DNA from: Vulcanimicrobiota bacterium
GTDB taxonomy: Bacteria; Vulcanimicrobiota; Xenobia; Xenobiales; JADMJV01
DNA: 64,000 bases
Assembly (NCBI GenBank): GCA_019637395.1
Contig: JAHBVR010000016.1
Location: 160,805-224,804, forward strand
Direction of reading: 5' to 3'
Shown: one piece after another, positions 26,089 through 34,715 of the stretch
How the letters are laid out: every line of letters starts with the position of its first letter
How positions within the stretch are numbered: position 1 is the first letter of the stretch
The notes under the pieces: model-generated
What the model saw: only the letters and a program-made list of their open reading frames with translations
What the model was told of the DNA's origin: nothing
Databases searched by the model: none
Translations under genes and position numbers: made by a program

Positions 26089-26859
26089 GTGTTTTCGGGA
26101 TTGCTGTCAGGCTTTAAAAACTTCTTCTCCAATAAAGGTGGAGGAGCTTCTCCGGAAAGCGCCGGCTTTCGCGAACGCCGCAAGCTGGTGCGCCTGCGTT
26201 GCGCCTATGAAGTCAAGGGGAGCATCGGCGACAAGAAGTTCAAGGCGACCATCGTCGACATCGGCGTGGAAGGCCTCAAACTGCGTACCGGCCAGCACCT
26301 GAAGGTGGGCGAAAAGATTGTGCTCTCCCCCCCCGGCCAGGGCGTAGCGGTGCAGGCGTTGCCGGTCGAAGGCAAGGTCGTCTGGATCAAAACCACCGAA
26401 AAAAGCTATGCTCGCCACGCCGGCCTGATTTTTACCACCAAAAAGGAAGATCGCGCCAAGACCTGGGTCAGCATGTTCTTGAAGGAGCTGGGCTTCAATC
26501 CCAGGATGATCTACACCAAGCGGCGCTTCATCCGCGCCGACTGCTTTTTGGACGCGCGCTATCAAGCCAGGCAAGTGGGCCGCGAAGTGACCGGGCGAGT
26601 CTATAACCTCGGCGTCGGTGGCATGCTGCTGGAAACCAACTACGACCTCCCCAGCGACGAACCCACCGAAATGGAATTCATCCCCCCCGAAAATCTGCCG
26701 GTGTTGCGCGTGCTCGCCTACCCCATCCAGGTCAAAAAAGAGGGCGTGGTCCGCCTCGTCGGATTGGAATTCCGCGACCTGACCGCCCGCCAGCTCGACG
26801 TGCTCGGCCAGTATCTCAAGCTGCTGCTGAAGAAGAATTTCAAAGACCAGGAAGCCTGA
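26089..26859 (+). CDS. tandem PilZ-domain protein
   Basis: 256 residues from GTG 26089 (AAGGA seven bases upstream), one base after the aldehyde dehydrogenase stop. Two PilZ domains: the first begins with RERRKLVRLRC and has VDIGVEGLKL, the second with TKRRFIRADC and NLGVGGMLLE. The RxxxR motif is present in both, but the Ser of the (D/N)xSxxG motif is Gly in both, so c-di-GMP binding may be weakened or altered. PilZ proteins regulate motility, pili or polysaccharide synthesis. With pilus genes elsewhere in the window, a link to surface behaviour is plausible but not shown. Confidence 0.87.
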   Translation: MFSGLLSGFKNFFSNKGGGASPESAGFRERRKLVRLRCAYEVKGSIGDKKFKATIVDIGVEGLKLRTGQHLKVGEKIVLSPPGQGVAVQALPVEGKVVWIKTTEKSYARHAGLIFTTKKEDRAKTWVSMFLKELGFNPRMIYTKRRFIRADCFLDARYQARQVGREVTGRVYNLGVGGMLLETNYDLPSDEPTEMEFIPPENLPVLRVLAYPIQVKKEGVVRLVGLEFRDLTARQLDVLGQYLKLLLKKNFKDQEA

Positions 26860-26895
26860 AACGGGGACTTTTCTCGGCTCCTCGCTGGCCCCCTG

Positions 26896-26938
26896 GACGG
26901 CGGCTGAGGAGGCCGATTGGCCTCCCTGGGCCGCCGTC
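26896..26938. terminator. two-tier hairpin between convergent genes
   Basis: Outer stem GACGGCGGC/GCCGCCGTC (26896-26904, 26930-26938) and inner stem GGAGGCC-GATT-GGCCTCC (26908-26925). It is very stable but lacks a T-run on either strand. It lies between a plus-strand gene ending at 26859 and a minus-strand gene ending at 27034, so a factor-assisted terminator or mRNA 3'-end block is likely. Confidence 0.55.
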
Positions 26939-27033
26939 GGGCGGGGTCACTCCCACCCTGAAAATGAATCGGCCGCCCAGCGACGGCCTGCAGTTCTTCG
27001 GTCAAGTCCATATCGAAGGAGAGAAGTGCCGGG

Positions 27034-27813
27034 TCAGCCTTCACCGTCAGGACGGGACCAGTCTGTTTTCTCAGACTCTGTAAGCGGCGCCACTTTTTCC
27101 AAATCGCGCGACTCGCGGGCGCAACTCTTCCAGGTGGTATGCAACGCGAACAGGTAAATCAGGATCGAAACCGGCGAAGCGTAGGCTACGACGAGGGGAG
27201 CGCCCACGATTACCAACAGAGAAAAGAGCACGGCGACGAGCGCCATGGTGGTAGGACTGGGAGGTTTCTCGGGCTGGTCCGGCTGTCCCGCCCCGGGCGT
27301 GGCGGAAACGCTCGGGGTAGCCGAAACTTCAGGCGTGGGCGTGGGAGCTTTGCCGGGCTTGAGCAGAGATACCAAAGCGGACTTGCTGATGGGCCCTTTG
27401 TCCTTGGGCGACTCTTTAGGAGGGCCGACGGCCAACCAGATCGCGAAGCAAAAGAGCCAGGATAAGCCGATCGCACACCATGTGCTGCCCAGCCCGATCA
27501 GGCGATAATACCAGTTGCCGCGGTCCTCGCTGGCGCGCACTACAGCGGCGCCCATGGCGCCTCCCAGAAAAATCCAGACAATCGCAGAGTTCCAGGTCAG
27601 CAACGCGATCGGCAGCGCCGCCAGGAAGCCGCAGACCAGCGCCGCCACAGCGCTGAAGGCAAAAGTGCGCAGCAGGGCCTGGAAAGTGGTGAAGCGAGGC
27701 GGCGCCACCAACTTGTCGTAGCAGGCCACGCACACCATTCGCGGGGTCCCCTTGGCCATCGGCTGCAGGTAATGCTCCTCGCCCAGGCTCCCCTTACAGC
27801 GCTGGCAATTCAT
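27034..27813 (-). CDS. zinc-ribbon membrane protein, unknown
   Basis: 259 residues from ATG 27813 (preceded by GGGAGA). The N-terminus MNCQRCKG...VCVACYD is a CxxC...CxxC zinc ribbon. Membrane helices follow at about residues 52-75, 78-95 and 110-132, then a Pro/Ser/Thr-rich linker (APTPTPEVSATPSVSATP), two more helices (about 190-230) and a charged tail. Such proteins are common unknowns; the zinc ribbon is probably cytoplasmic. Confidence 0.72.
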   Translation of the reverse strand: MNCQRCKGSLGEEHYLQPMAKGTPRMVCVACYDKLVAPPRFTTFQALLRTFAFSAVAALVCGFLAALPIALLTWNSAIVWIFLGGAMGAAVVRASEDRGNWYYRLIGLGSTWCAIGLSWLFCFAIWLAVGPPKESPKDKGPISKSALVSLLKPGKAPTPTPEVSATPSVSATPGAGQPDQPEKPPSPTTMALVAVLFSLLVIVGAPLVVAYASPVSILIYLFALHTTWKSCARESRDLEKVAPLTESEKTDWSRPDGEG

Positions 27814-27949
27814 CAGAGCTTCTCCCATCCGTTGAGACCGTTGCCCGTCGTCGAGGCGATTTCCGGCTTTGCTGTTGGAGCGCTTCTTCTTGAGGGAGGG
27901 GCGGCAGTCGCTTCATCCGGCTCTATTCGAGTAAACGGCCGGGTCGCCT

Positions 27950-28477
27950 CTATAACTTGCGCCAGTGGTTGGGCGGGAAGGCCACCACCAGAGCCTTGCC
28001 GGTCACGAAATCCTTGGGCACCGTGCCCCAGTAGCGACTGTCATAGGAATTGCTGCGGTGATCGCCCATCACGAAGAGGCGGCCCGGTGGCACTTGAACC
28101 GGTCCCCAACTTTCGTGGCCGGGTTCGGCCCAAGGTTCTTCCACCGGCCGGTCGTTGACCATCAACTGGCCGTCGCGCATCTCCAGCCGATCACCACCCA
28201 GCCCGATGACTCGTTTGCAGTAGAGTTTATCGCCGTCCGGTCCGGGAAAGCAGACGACCTGGCCGCGCTCGACCGGGCTCAACATGGAAATATGGGAAAG
28301 CCACACCCAATCCCAACTGCGAATGGTCGTTTCCATCGAGCCGGTGGGAATCACACACGGTCTCCCCACCGCCGTACCAAAAAGGAAGATAGCCGATATC
28401 TCCCTCAGTTGGCCGCCTCGGCCCGTGAGCCAGCCGGCCAGCAAGAGGAGGCCCATCAAGATAGGAAGCACAAGCAT
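27950..28477 (-). CDS. lepB: signal peptidase I
   Basis: 175 residues, typical of a short type I signal peptidase. The nucleophile Ser is in IPTGSMETTI and the general-base Lys in YCKRVIGLGGD. Box E, GDHRSNSYDSRYWG, is present. One N-terminal membrane helix (LVLPILMGLLLLAGWL) anchors it with the active site outside. It removes signal peptides from Sec/Tat-exported proteins. It follows the glycosyltransferase-like gene on the same strand by 39 bases. Confidence 0.93.
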   Translation of the reverse strand: MLVLPILMGLLLLAGWLTGRGGQLREISAIFLFGTAVGRPCVIPTGSMETTIRSWDWVWLSHISMLSPVERGQVVCFPGPDGDKLYCKRVIGLGGDRLEMRDGQLMVNDRPVEEPWAEPGHESWGPVQVPPGRLFVMGDHRSNSYDSRYWGTVPKDFVTGKALVVAFPPNHWRKL

Positions 28478-28516
28478 AATTCAAGCCAACCGCGGCTCGA
28501 CCAGAAGGTTCCTGAA

Positions 28517-29383
28517 TTAGCCCGTGGCGCTGGCGGGCACGGGCAGGGGGGAGGGAGGGCGGCGACCACCGGCTCGCAAGCGTAACCAGCGCACGTCCAG
28601 CTCGCGATATGTCCAGAAAAACAACCGGCAGAGCGGGTCGAGCCAGAGCGGCACACGGTTGGAAACTTTGTTGCGAGTACGCAGATAGGGGGTGGGGAAG
28701 AGTCCGGAGACGTCCAGCTCTTCGCTGGAGGGATCGAGTCCCGAGCGGGTCAGTAACACGGTCAGAAGGCTCTGGTCGTAGCGGTGGTTGGCATTGCAGC
28801 AGCCGGCCGGCAGCAGCGCCTGGGGATCCCAGGCCAGTTCTCGCCAGCGGCGCACCATTTCCAGCGCGGCCGGGTTGGCCGGGTCAAAAGCGCAGGTGCA
28901 GGCGGAGCGGAAGCGAGCTCCGCGTTCGGGCTCACCGGCTTTTAAATAGTCGAGCATGCCGGGGTGGGTGCGGAAGTCCATGCGCGAACCGCCGCCAAAA
29001 GGGCTCCACACCCCGTGTTGGCGCAGATGCCGCCAGATGGGCTCGAGCGAGCCGGTCACCACGCAGGCGCTGTCCAGCCAGAGCAGCGGTGCCTCGTTTT
29101 CTTCCAGGACTCGCGCGATGAGCGTGGGTTTCCAGGCGAAGCTGGATAACTGGCGCAAATGCTCCGGACCTTCGCTGAGGTCGGAATCAAGCAACCGGAT
29201 CCAGCCGAAGCGCGCCATCAATTGCTGGCGCTGCGGTCGAGTCATCCCCAAATCGAAGACCGTGACCTGCAGGTCCTGGTGTTGCAGCCTCCGTTCCAAA
29301 CTCAAAAGAAGCTGTGCCAAACAGCGGTGATATCCGGCATTAGCAGCGGTTACCAACCGCTTTTTGACGACGAGTGCGCTCAT
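28517..29383 (-). CDS. putative glycosyltransferase-like protein
   Basis: 288 residues with GGAGGA upstream of the ATG. The order 'WKPTLIARVLEENEAPLLWLDSACVV' split as WKPTLI then LLWLDSACV, followed by GSLEPIW and a downstream YDQSLLTVLL helix, resembles GT-A glycosyltransferases of the DUF1647/GT8-like type, in which W-L-D-S is the donor/metal region and the later D-Q is a conserved contact. No signal peptide. Substrate unknown; the enzyme class is inferred from these motifs only. Confidence 0.62.
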   Translation of the reverse strand: MSALVVKKRLVTAANAGYHRCLAQLLLSLERRLQHQDLQVTVFDLGMTRPQRQQLMARFGWIRLLDSDLSEGPEHLRQLSSFAWKPTLIARVLEENEAPLLWLDSACVVTGSLEPIWRHLRQHGVWSPFGGGSRMDFRTHPGMLDYLKAGEPERGARFRSACTCAFDPANPAALEMVRRWRELAWDPQALLPAGCCNANHRYDQSLLTVLLTRSGLDPSSEELDVSGLFPTPYLRTRNKVSNRVPLWLDPLCRLFFWTYRELDVRWLRLRAGGRRPPSPLPVPASATG

Positions 29384-29524
29384 GAAGTCCTCCGGGACAA
29401 AATGGCTACCCTTACCTCACTCACACCATGTTCTTTTGGGATTAGCCCAAAGCTACCCTGCATGGATCTACTACCATTTAACGCCACATCGCCGCAAAAG
29501 TAGTCCGTCCTAAGTTGTAATTCC

Positions 29525-30715
29525 TTAAAATGTGCCTTTGCGCATATATTCTTCGGCCGCCTGAAAGTCCAGCACCGGAGCGCCGGCACCGGGCAGTTCA
29601 TGAGTCAGACGGTTGTTCATCAAGGTGCGTAACTGGCTTTCACTGATGCCAGGATGGTTGCCGCGCACAGTGGCTGTGGCTCCCGCCCAACGGGGAGAGG
29701 CGTAGGAAGTGCCGTCCACTTTCATTCTATTGACATCCTGACCGTTGCCGACCGCCCCGCTGGCGTAAACGTCGACCGCCGGATCCTGATTGCTGTACTC
29801 AGCCACGCGCTCCTTGAGGCCTTCCACCTCTCTGACCCAACGGGTGGCACCCACGGTGGTAACGTCAGAATTCGCCAACGGGTTGTGGAAATCGCCAGCC
29901 TCTAATTTCACCTTGTTGCCCTGAGCGTTCTTGCCCCAAAACTTGGGGGTTTCCTGATCGTTGCCAGCGGAAACCACTACTGAGTTATGTTGAGCCTGCA
30001 GGTCGGCTACGGCCTTATCGTAGGTGGCCTGCGCCTGCTTGACTTCAGGATGAGCCAGGCCGGCTCGTGTATCTTGCAGGATACTTTCCTGCAGACGTTT
30101 TAGCTCCGGCCCGGAAACCTTGGGGTCCTGGCTACCCAGCCTGGCTGGATCGATCTGATAAGCCTTCAGCACATTCTGAGTCATGTTCTGATTGGGCGAG
30201 TTGGGGAAAGTGCCGCTGTACACCGACTGCATGACGTCATTGGCGACACGCACCGGGGTCACCCCGTAGGACACATTGACGGCCGAATCGTGCAGGCCTT
30301 TCTGACGCAATTTGTCCAGGTCTCCGCCGACGTCGCTGAGCAGGTCAGCCGCACGGAAGCGTGCGATATCGCGCACCGCCTGGCGAGTATCGGCCGGATC
30401 CTGCGGACCCAGGTTCAAGTAGTCCTGGGCCATAAAAGAACGCGGATACTTCTGGACATCCGGCCCGATATTTTCGGCGTAGACCTGCCCACGAAAGCCA
30501 TGTTGTTTGGCCGCATAGGTGCCGACGTTGCCATGACCCGCTCCCTCCCAAGAATCCTGAAAGGAGTCGACCATCACCAACGACCCTGCGGGCGGCTTGT
30601 CGGGCACCCCTGGCAAACGGTCGCAACCGTCGCGGCGAGCGCGATCAAAAAGCGGAGGAGGCTGGGGGGGTATGCTTCCGCCAAAGACAGGAAAGTTTCC
30701 GATGTTGATGGCCAT
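29525..30715 (-). CDS. subtilisin-like (S8) serine peptidase
   Basis: 396 residues. The catalytic triad context is visible: Asp in LVMVDSFQDS, His in GAGHGNVG, and Ser in DGTSYASPRW; the oxyanion Asn region reads VVVSAGND. VNVSYG corresponds to the SxGxxxxS-like substrate strand. There is no recognisable signal peptide: the protein starts MAINIGNFPVFGGSIPPQ, a short N-terminus shared in style with other unknown proteins here. About 95 residues between the His and Asn regions form an insert. It may be exported by a non-Sec route or act inside the cell. Confidence 0.85.
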   Translation of the reverse strand: MAINIGNFPVFGGSIPPQPPPLFDRARRDGCDRLPGVPDKPPAGSLVMVDSFQDSWEGAGHGNVGTYAAKQHGFRGQVYAENIGPDVQKYPRSFMAQDYLNLGPQDPADTRQAVRDIARFRAADLLSDVGGDLDKLRQKGLHDSAVNVSYGVTPVRVANDVMQSVYSGTFPNSPNQNMTQNVLKAYQIDPARLGSQDPKVSGPELKRLQESILQDTRAGLAHPEVKQAQATYDKAVADLQAQHNSVVVSAGNDQETPKFWGKNAQGNKVKLEAGDFHNPLANSDVTTVGATRWVREVEGLKERVAEYSNQDPAVDVYASGAVGNGQDVNRMKVDGTSYASPRWAGATATVRGNHPGISESQLRTLMNNRLTHELPGAGAPVLDFQAAEEYMRKGTF

Positions 30716-30792
30716 ACCTTGAGTGTAACCAGCCGAGTTTGACCGGGCGTTGACACACTGCTAACAGTCGAAGCGACTTTTTCACCTGTGTT

Positions 30793-31101
30793 TTAATCTT
30801 GTTTTGGCCACTCTCGGCCGGCATTCTTGCCGAGTTTGCGCAAAATGGACTGCTCCAGGTCAATACCGCTGAGACTGGCCAGTTGCAACAAATACAAGGC
30901 CACGTCCGCCAACTCGTCACCCAGTTCTTCCTGATCCGGCGGCTGGTCGCCCCACTGAAAGTGCTCCAGCACCTCGCTGGCTTCCAGCACCAGCGAGATG
31001 GCCAGATTGCGCGGCACCTGAGGACGGTGACTGTCTTCGCGGTAGAACCCCTTGGAGGCGACGAAGCGATGCATCTCCTCGGTGAGTTCGGCGAGGTTCA
31101 T
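30793..31101 (-). CDS. MazG-like nucleotide pyrophosphohydrolase
   Basis: 102 residues, translationally coupled to the S46 peptidase gene (ATGA overlap). The all-alpha NTP-PPase pattern is present: LVLEASEVLEHFQW followed by ELGDELADVALYLLQLA, giving the ExxE...ExxD metal site. The length and the FQW motif fit the dCTPase/RS21-C6-like subfamily that hydrolyses non-canonical or dC nucleotides in house-cleaning. The C-terminus is short and charged. Confidence 0.88.
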   Translation of the reverse strand: MNLAELTEEMHRFVASKGFYREDSHRPQVPRNLAISLVLEASEVLEHFQWGDQPPDQEELGDELADVALYLLQLASLSGIDLEQSILRKLGKNAGREWPKQD

Positions 31102-33152
31102 TTCAGCGGCCGGCGTCCCAGGCGCAACTCGTCGGCGACGCGTTCCGCTCCGTAAAGGCGCTCGAGCAGGTGCAAAACGACCGGCGAATGCACGGACACA
31201 TGCCGGGCCTGCCGGTCGCTGTAGAGGAAATTCCTGGTCAATCCAAAGCGGTTGCGATCAAAGTTGACACCTACCACTTCAGCCTGGCGATTGATGACCG
31301 GCGAACCCGAATTGCCGCCGATGGTGTCGGCCGTGCTCACGAAATCGTAGGTCATCTTGGGGTCTAGCGCCTTTTCGCGGTCCCACCAGCGTTTGGGCAA
31401 GCGAAAAGGCTCTTCGTTGTTGTGCAAACGGGCGTTGGCGAAAAGCTGGCCCAGCGTGGTCGCCCAGGGCACACTCCGGCCAGCCTCCTGGTAGCCGGAG
31501 ACTTGGCCGTAGGCCAGGCGCAGGCTGAAAGTCGCGTCCGGGGCCAGGTCCTTGCCCTGCACGGCAAACTGCGAGCGAGCAATCTGTGCGTAGGCGCCTA
31601 ATTCCGGTTCCATGACCTCCAATTCATAGCGACGCCGCACTTTACGCGACGCCTCGTCGATGGCAAAAGCCAGGTTGATCAGGGGATCGCCCTGGGCCTT
31701 GAGTTCAGCGGAGGTCATCTCTTTATAGCGTTTGCGCGCGCCCAGGCGGGTCACCGAACTGGAGCGGATCAGTTCGTTGGCGCGCGCTTCCGGACTCTTG
31801 CCGGCCAACAACATCTGCACGGTGGGGTGTTCCCCGCCCAGCGTCTCGGCCGCGAAGCTCAACGAGGCCGTCAACTGGGCCACTTCCAGCTCAGGGAAAA
31901 TCTCGGCCGGCGAAAGCACTTCTTGCCACAGCGAGTCCTGGTTGGATTCGCGGTATTCGCGCAGACGGTCCCCGTTGGACTTGCCTTTCTCGTTGCTCCA
32001 GCGAGCCAGGTGGCGCGCGAACTCAAAGGCGGTGCCCTGCACGGCCAGGCGTTGTTCCAAAAGGTAATACTCTTTCTCATAGTGAGAAAGAGTATTTTGA
32101 GCTCTGCTGATGACATCGTAGGCGGAACCGGCCTGGGCGGCCGCCTGGCGGTGAGAGTTCTCGCGTTGTTGCTTGATGCCCATCAAGCCGTGGTCGAGCA
32201 AACCCTCATACTGGCCGGAGTAGGCTTTACGCGCGTTAGCTACCGAGTAAAGCTCCGCTTGGGCCTGGCGGCGCTGCTCCGGTCCGCGCTGGGAATAGAG
32301 GCGCAGACACATTTCCTCGCTTCTGAGGGCGGCCAGGCGGAAGGGCAGAGTCTGGTCGCGCAGATGCTCGAGGCGCGCCATGGTCTCCAGACGATTGGTT
32401 CGACCTGGATGTCCGGTTACGAATACCAGATCGCCCGGTTTAGCCCCCTGCGGCTTCCACTTCATGTAAGGATTGCCGTGCAGCGGCTTGTTGTTCTCGT
32501 AGATACGAAAAAAACAAATGTCGAAGTCGTAACGAGGGTATTCAAAGTTGTCGGCATCACCTCCGTAGAAGGCGGCCGCCTGCTCGGGGGCCATCACCAG
32601 GCGCACGTCGGTGTATTTCTTGTAGCGATACAGGTGGTAGGCGCCGCCCAGGTAGAGAGTGACCACATCGCAGCGCAGCCCGGTCTTCTCGCTCTCGCTC
32701 TTTTCCAGAGCGGCCATGAAACCGCGCCGGGCGTTGGCCCCCTCCTCCAGGCTCATGCCGGGCTTGACGGTGCCCTCTACTTGAGAGGTGATGTCTTCGA
32801 TCGACTGGAGCACGTTCAGCTCCAGGTCGGGACACCTGGCTTCGTCGGCCAGGGTGGCCGCATAGAAACCTTGCTGAACCAGGTCTTTGCCCGGCCGGCT
32901 CAGCTTCTGCAGCGAGTCGGATCCGATGTGATGATTGGTCACCACCAGACCGTCCTGGCTGACAAATCCGCCGGAACCGCCGTTATTGAAGCGCACGCTG
33001 CTCTTCATGACGTGATCCAGCCAGACATCGGTCAGTTCAAAACCATAGTCCTTGCGCAAGCGTTCTCTCGGAGGTTGATTGAAAAGCCACATCCCCTCGT
33101 CGGCGGCCACCGGAGCCATCAGCGCCAGGAACAGCGCGGCACGTCTAATCAC
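31098..33152 (-). CDS. S46-family dipeptidyl-peptidase
   Basis: 684 residues from GTG 33152, which overlaps the end of the glyoxalase gene and gives a proper signal peptide (VIRRAALFLALMAPVAADEG). The S46 triad is visible: His in VTNHHIG, Asp in ADNFEYPRYDFD and Ser in TIGGNSGSPV. GMWLFNQPP at the mature N-terminus is a family hallmark. These periplasmic DPP7/DPP11-type enzymes release dipeptides and support growth on peptides. Specificity for hydrophobic or acidic residues depends on a Gly/Arg position I cannot place with certainty. Confidence 0.93.
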   Translation of the reverse strand: MIRRAALFLALMAPVAADEGMWLFNQPPRERLRKDYGFELTDVWLDHVMKSSVRFNNGGSGGFVSQDGLVVTNHHIGSDSLQKLSRPGKDLVQQGFYAATLADEARCPDLELNVLQSIEDITSQVEGTVKPGMSLEEGANARRGFMAALEKSESEKTGLRCDVVTLYLGGAYHLYRYKKYTDVRLVMAPEQAAAFYGGDADNFEYPRYDFDICFFRIYENNKPLHGNPYMKWKPQGAKPGDLVFVTGHPGRTNRLETMARLEHLRDQTLPFRLAALRSEEMCLRLYSQRGPEQRRQAQAELYSVANARKAYSGQYEGLLDHGLMGIKQQRENSHRQAAAQAGSAYDVISRAQNTLSHYEKEYYLLEQRLAVQGTAFEFARHLARWSNEKGKSNGDRLREYRESNQDSLWQEVLSPAEIFPELEVAQLTASLSFAAETLGGEHPTVQMLLAGKSPEARANELIRSSSVTRLGARKRYKEMTSAELKAQGDPLINLAFAIDEASRKVRRRYELEVMEPELGAYAQIARSQFAVQGKDLAPDATFSLRLAYGQVSGYQEAGRSVPWATTLGQLFANARLHNNEEPFRLPKRWWDREKALDPKMTYDFVSTADTIGGNSGSPVINRQAEVVGVNFDRNRFGLTRNFLYSDRQARHVSVHSPVVLHLLERLYGAERVADELRLGRRPLK

Positions 33153-33561
33153 GCGGCTGCTCGGGCTTATCGCCAAACTTACTGGCCAGTTCGATCAGTT
33201 CCACGTCGTAACCATCCGGGTCTTTCACGAAGGCCAGGCGCGTTCCGCTACCGAAAACCTTGGGCGCGACCTTGGGGGCGGCACCGCAATCCAGGCAGTG
33301 CTGGTAAGACTTCTCCAGATCGTCCACGCCAAACGCCAGATGGCCATAGCCTTTGCCCAGGTCATACTCTTTGGTGTCCCAATTATGGGTCAACTCCAGC
33401 ACCGATCCCTCGCTCTCCTCGCAATAGCCGAGGAAAGCCAACGTGAACCGGCCGCTCTCATAGTCCTTGCGCCGCAGCAAGCGCATTCCCAGGGCTTTTT
33501 CGTAAAAGGCGATGGACTTGTCGAGATCGCCGACCCGCAGCATGGTATGAAGTAGACGCAT
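33145..33561 (-). CDS. gloA: lactoylglutathione lyase (glyoxalase I)
   Basis: 138 residues with AAGGAGG upstream. The vicinal-oxygen-chelate fold shows its two halves: MRLLHTMLRVGDLDKSIAFYEKALG at the start split as HTMLRVGDLDKSIAFYEKAL, and LELTHNWDTKEYDLG; the second half has GYGHLAFGVDD and FVKDPDGYDVELIE. The metal ligands His5, Glu in LELTHN, His in GHLAF and Glu in VELIE are all present. It converts the methylglyoxal-thiol adduct to S-lactoyl-thiol. First gene of the gloA-S46-mazG run. Confidence 0.95.
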   Translation of the reverse strand: MRLLHTMLRVGDLDKSIAFYEKALGMRLLRRKDYESGRFTLAFLGYCEESEGSVLELTHNWDTKEYDLGKGYGHLAFGVDDLEKSYQHCLDCGAAPKVAPKVFGSGTRLAFVKDPDGYDVELIELASKFGDKPEQPRD

Positions 33562-33597
33562 CGCGCCTCCTTCTCACCCGAGAAAACGAATCCCTCG

Positions 33598-34029
33598 CTA
33601 GCTGGTCAGGCCATACTGAGCCATCAGCGCGTTCAACTGGGAATCGAAACCAGACATCAACTGGGTATAGTAACTGCTGTCCAGGTTGGCGAAGCTGGTG
33701 CCGGTAGAGCTGATGGAACTGGGAATGCCGCCCATTTGGGCGAGCATTGTGTTGACATCGCTCACTCCGGTCAGGCCGGCATACTGCGAGGAGAGCGGCT
33801 GAGCCAGGGCTTCCAGCGAAGAGTAATTGTTCGCCCCGGAGAGCACGGAACCCCAACCGCCGCTCATCAAGCTCAAAGCCTGCAGCATCATTCCGGAAAA
33901 ATCCTGGGCCTGGTTGACCCCTAAGCCGGTCAGCCCCGTGCCGCTGCTCAAGGGCCCGTTGGCGACTCCCGAGGGAAACCCGAAAGTCGCGAACGAGTTG
34001 AAATTAGGGCCGATGATGGCCATATCCAC
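33598..34029 (-). CDS. small Ser/Gly/Leu-rich protein, unknown
   Basis: About 143 residues from GTG 34029 (GGGAG seven bases upstream) or 141 from ATG 34023; the ATG gives MAIIGPNFNSFATFGF, similar in style to other unknown proteins here. It has no charged cluster, cysteine or membrane helix, and it is rich in Ser, Gly, Leu and Gln with many short helices. Such composition suits a secreted or surface subunit. No family recognised. Confidence 0.58.
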   Translation of the reverse strand: MDMAIIGPNFNSFATFGFPSGVANGPLSSGTGLTGLGVNQAQDFSGMMLQALSLMSGGWGSVLSGANNYSSLEALAQPLSSQYAGLTGVSDVNTMLAQMGGIPSSISSTGTSFANLDSSYYTQLMSGFDSQLNALMAQYGLTS

Positions 34030-34127
34030 GTCCCATCTCCCCCCTCACTCCAGAGTAGGGAGAGCTGGTTACGCCGATCTTGCCGAAAGTAAAGTGAGCC
34101 TAAAGTCTGGCTAAAAGTCTACCGGGA

Positions 34128-34619
34128 CTACACCAGGTAGCTGCTGTCGTTGACGTACAGCGAATTCTCACAATGGCGGTAGAGCGTCTTCCAATCGGTG
34201 TGGAGGTTGCAGTTACCTTCTTTGGACAGCGTCAGCTCGGTTTTGAGCGGTTGCAGACGGTCGTAGTCGTGGTAAGCCGAATTGGGATAGAAGCTACCCG
34301 CAACCCGCGAGTCAAATTGCTGCTTCATTACGTCAGCCATGGGCACCACCTCATCGGCCTCGACGGTGCCATTGAGTGGGCGCTGTTCTTTCTTCCACCA
34401 CAGGTGCCCGGTGGTGATGCGCTCATCTTTCCAGAGGCCGAAGTTGCGGCCCAATTCGTCATTGGAAACAAAGCGGTCGCTCGGCTCGACCAGAGCCCAC
34501 TGTCCGTCTTCCTTCTTCTCCACGAAGAAGCGATTGGCGTTGCGCACGACCGGCTGGCCGGCGCTGGTGAACTCCTTATAGACCTGTCGATCGGATACGT
34601 AGGTAGCGGGGATGCTCAT
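34128..34619 (-). CDS. unknown soluble protein
   Basis: 163 residues with GGAGA upstream of the ATG. It starts MSIPATYVSDRQVYKEF and contains FFVEKKEDGQWALVEPSDRF and LTLSKEGNCNLHTDW, suggesting a compact alpha/beta fold with two cysteines near the C-terminus. It is divergent from the pilin operon at 34716, so the two could share a promoter region. A direct repeat CTAAAGTCT/CTAAAAGTCT lies just downstream (34101-34121). Function unknown. Confidence 0.6.
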   Translation of the reverse strand: MSIPATYVSDRQVYKEFTSAGQPVVRNANRFFVEKKEDGQWALVEPSDRFVSNDELGRNFGLWKDERITTGHLWWKKEQRPLNGTVEADEVVPMADVMKQQFDSRVAGSFYPNSAYHDYDRLQPLKTELTLSKEGNCNLHTDWKTLYRHCENSLYVNDSSYLV

Positions 34620-34715
34620 CGTTTACTCTCCAGTCTATGTGTGTGGTGTCAAACTAACACCATCAAATTCCCAGCATGCGACGAAAATGTTAATCCCATG
34701 CTAAACTGGGGATCT

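Noticed and set aside
30760..30790. Small stem AGTCG-CTT-CGACT after the MazG-like gene as a terminator
   Set aside because: Only five base pairs and no T-run on the transcribed strand.
31827..33446. 539-codon plus-strand frame over the S46 peptidase gene
   Set aside because: Antisense shadow of a complete S46 peptidase with all catalytic motifs.
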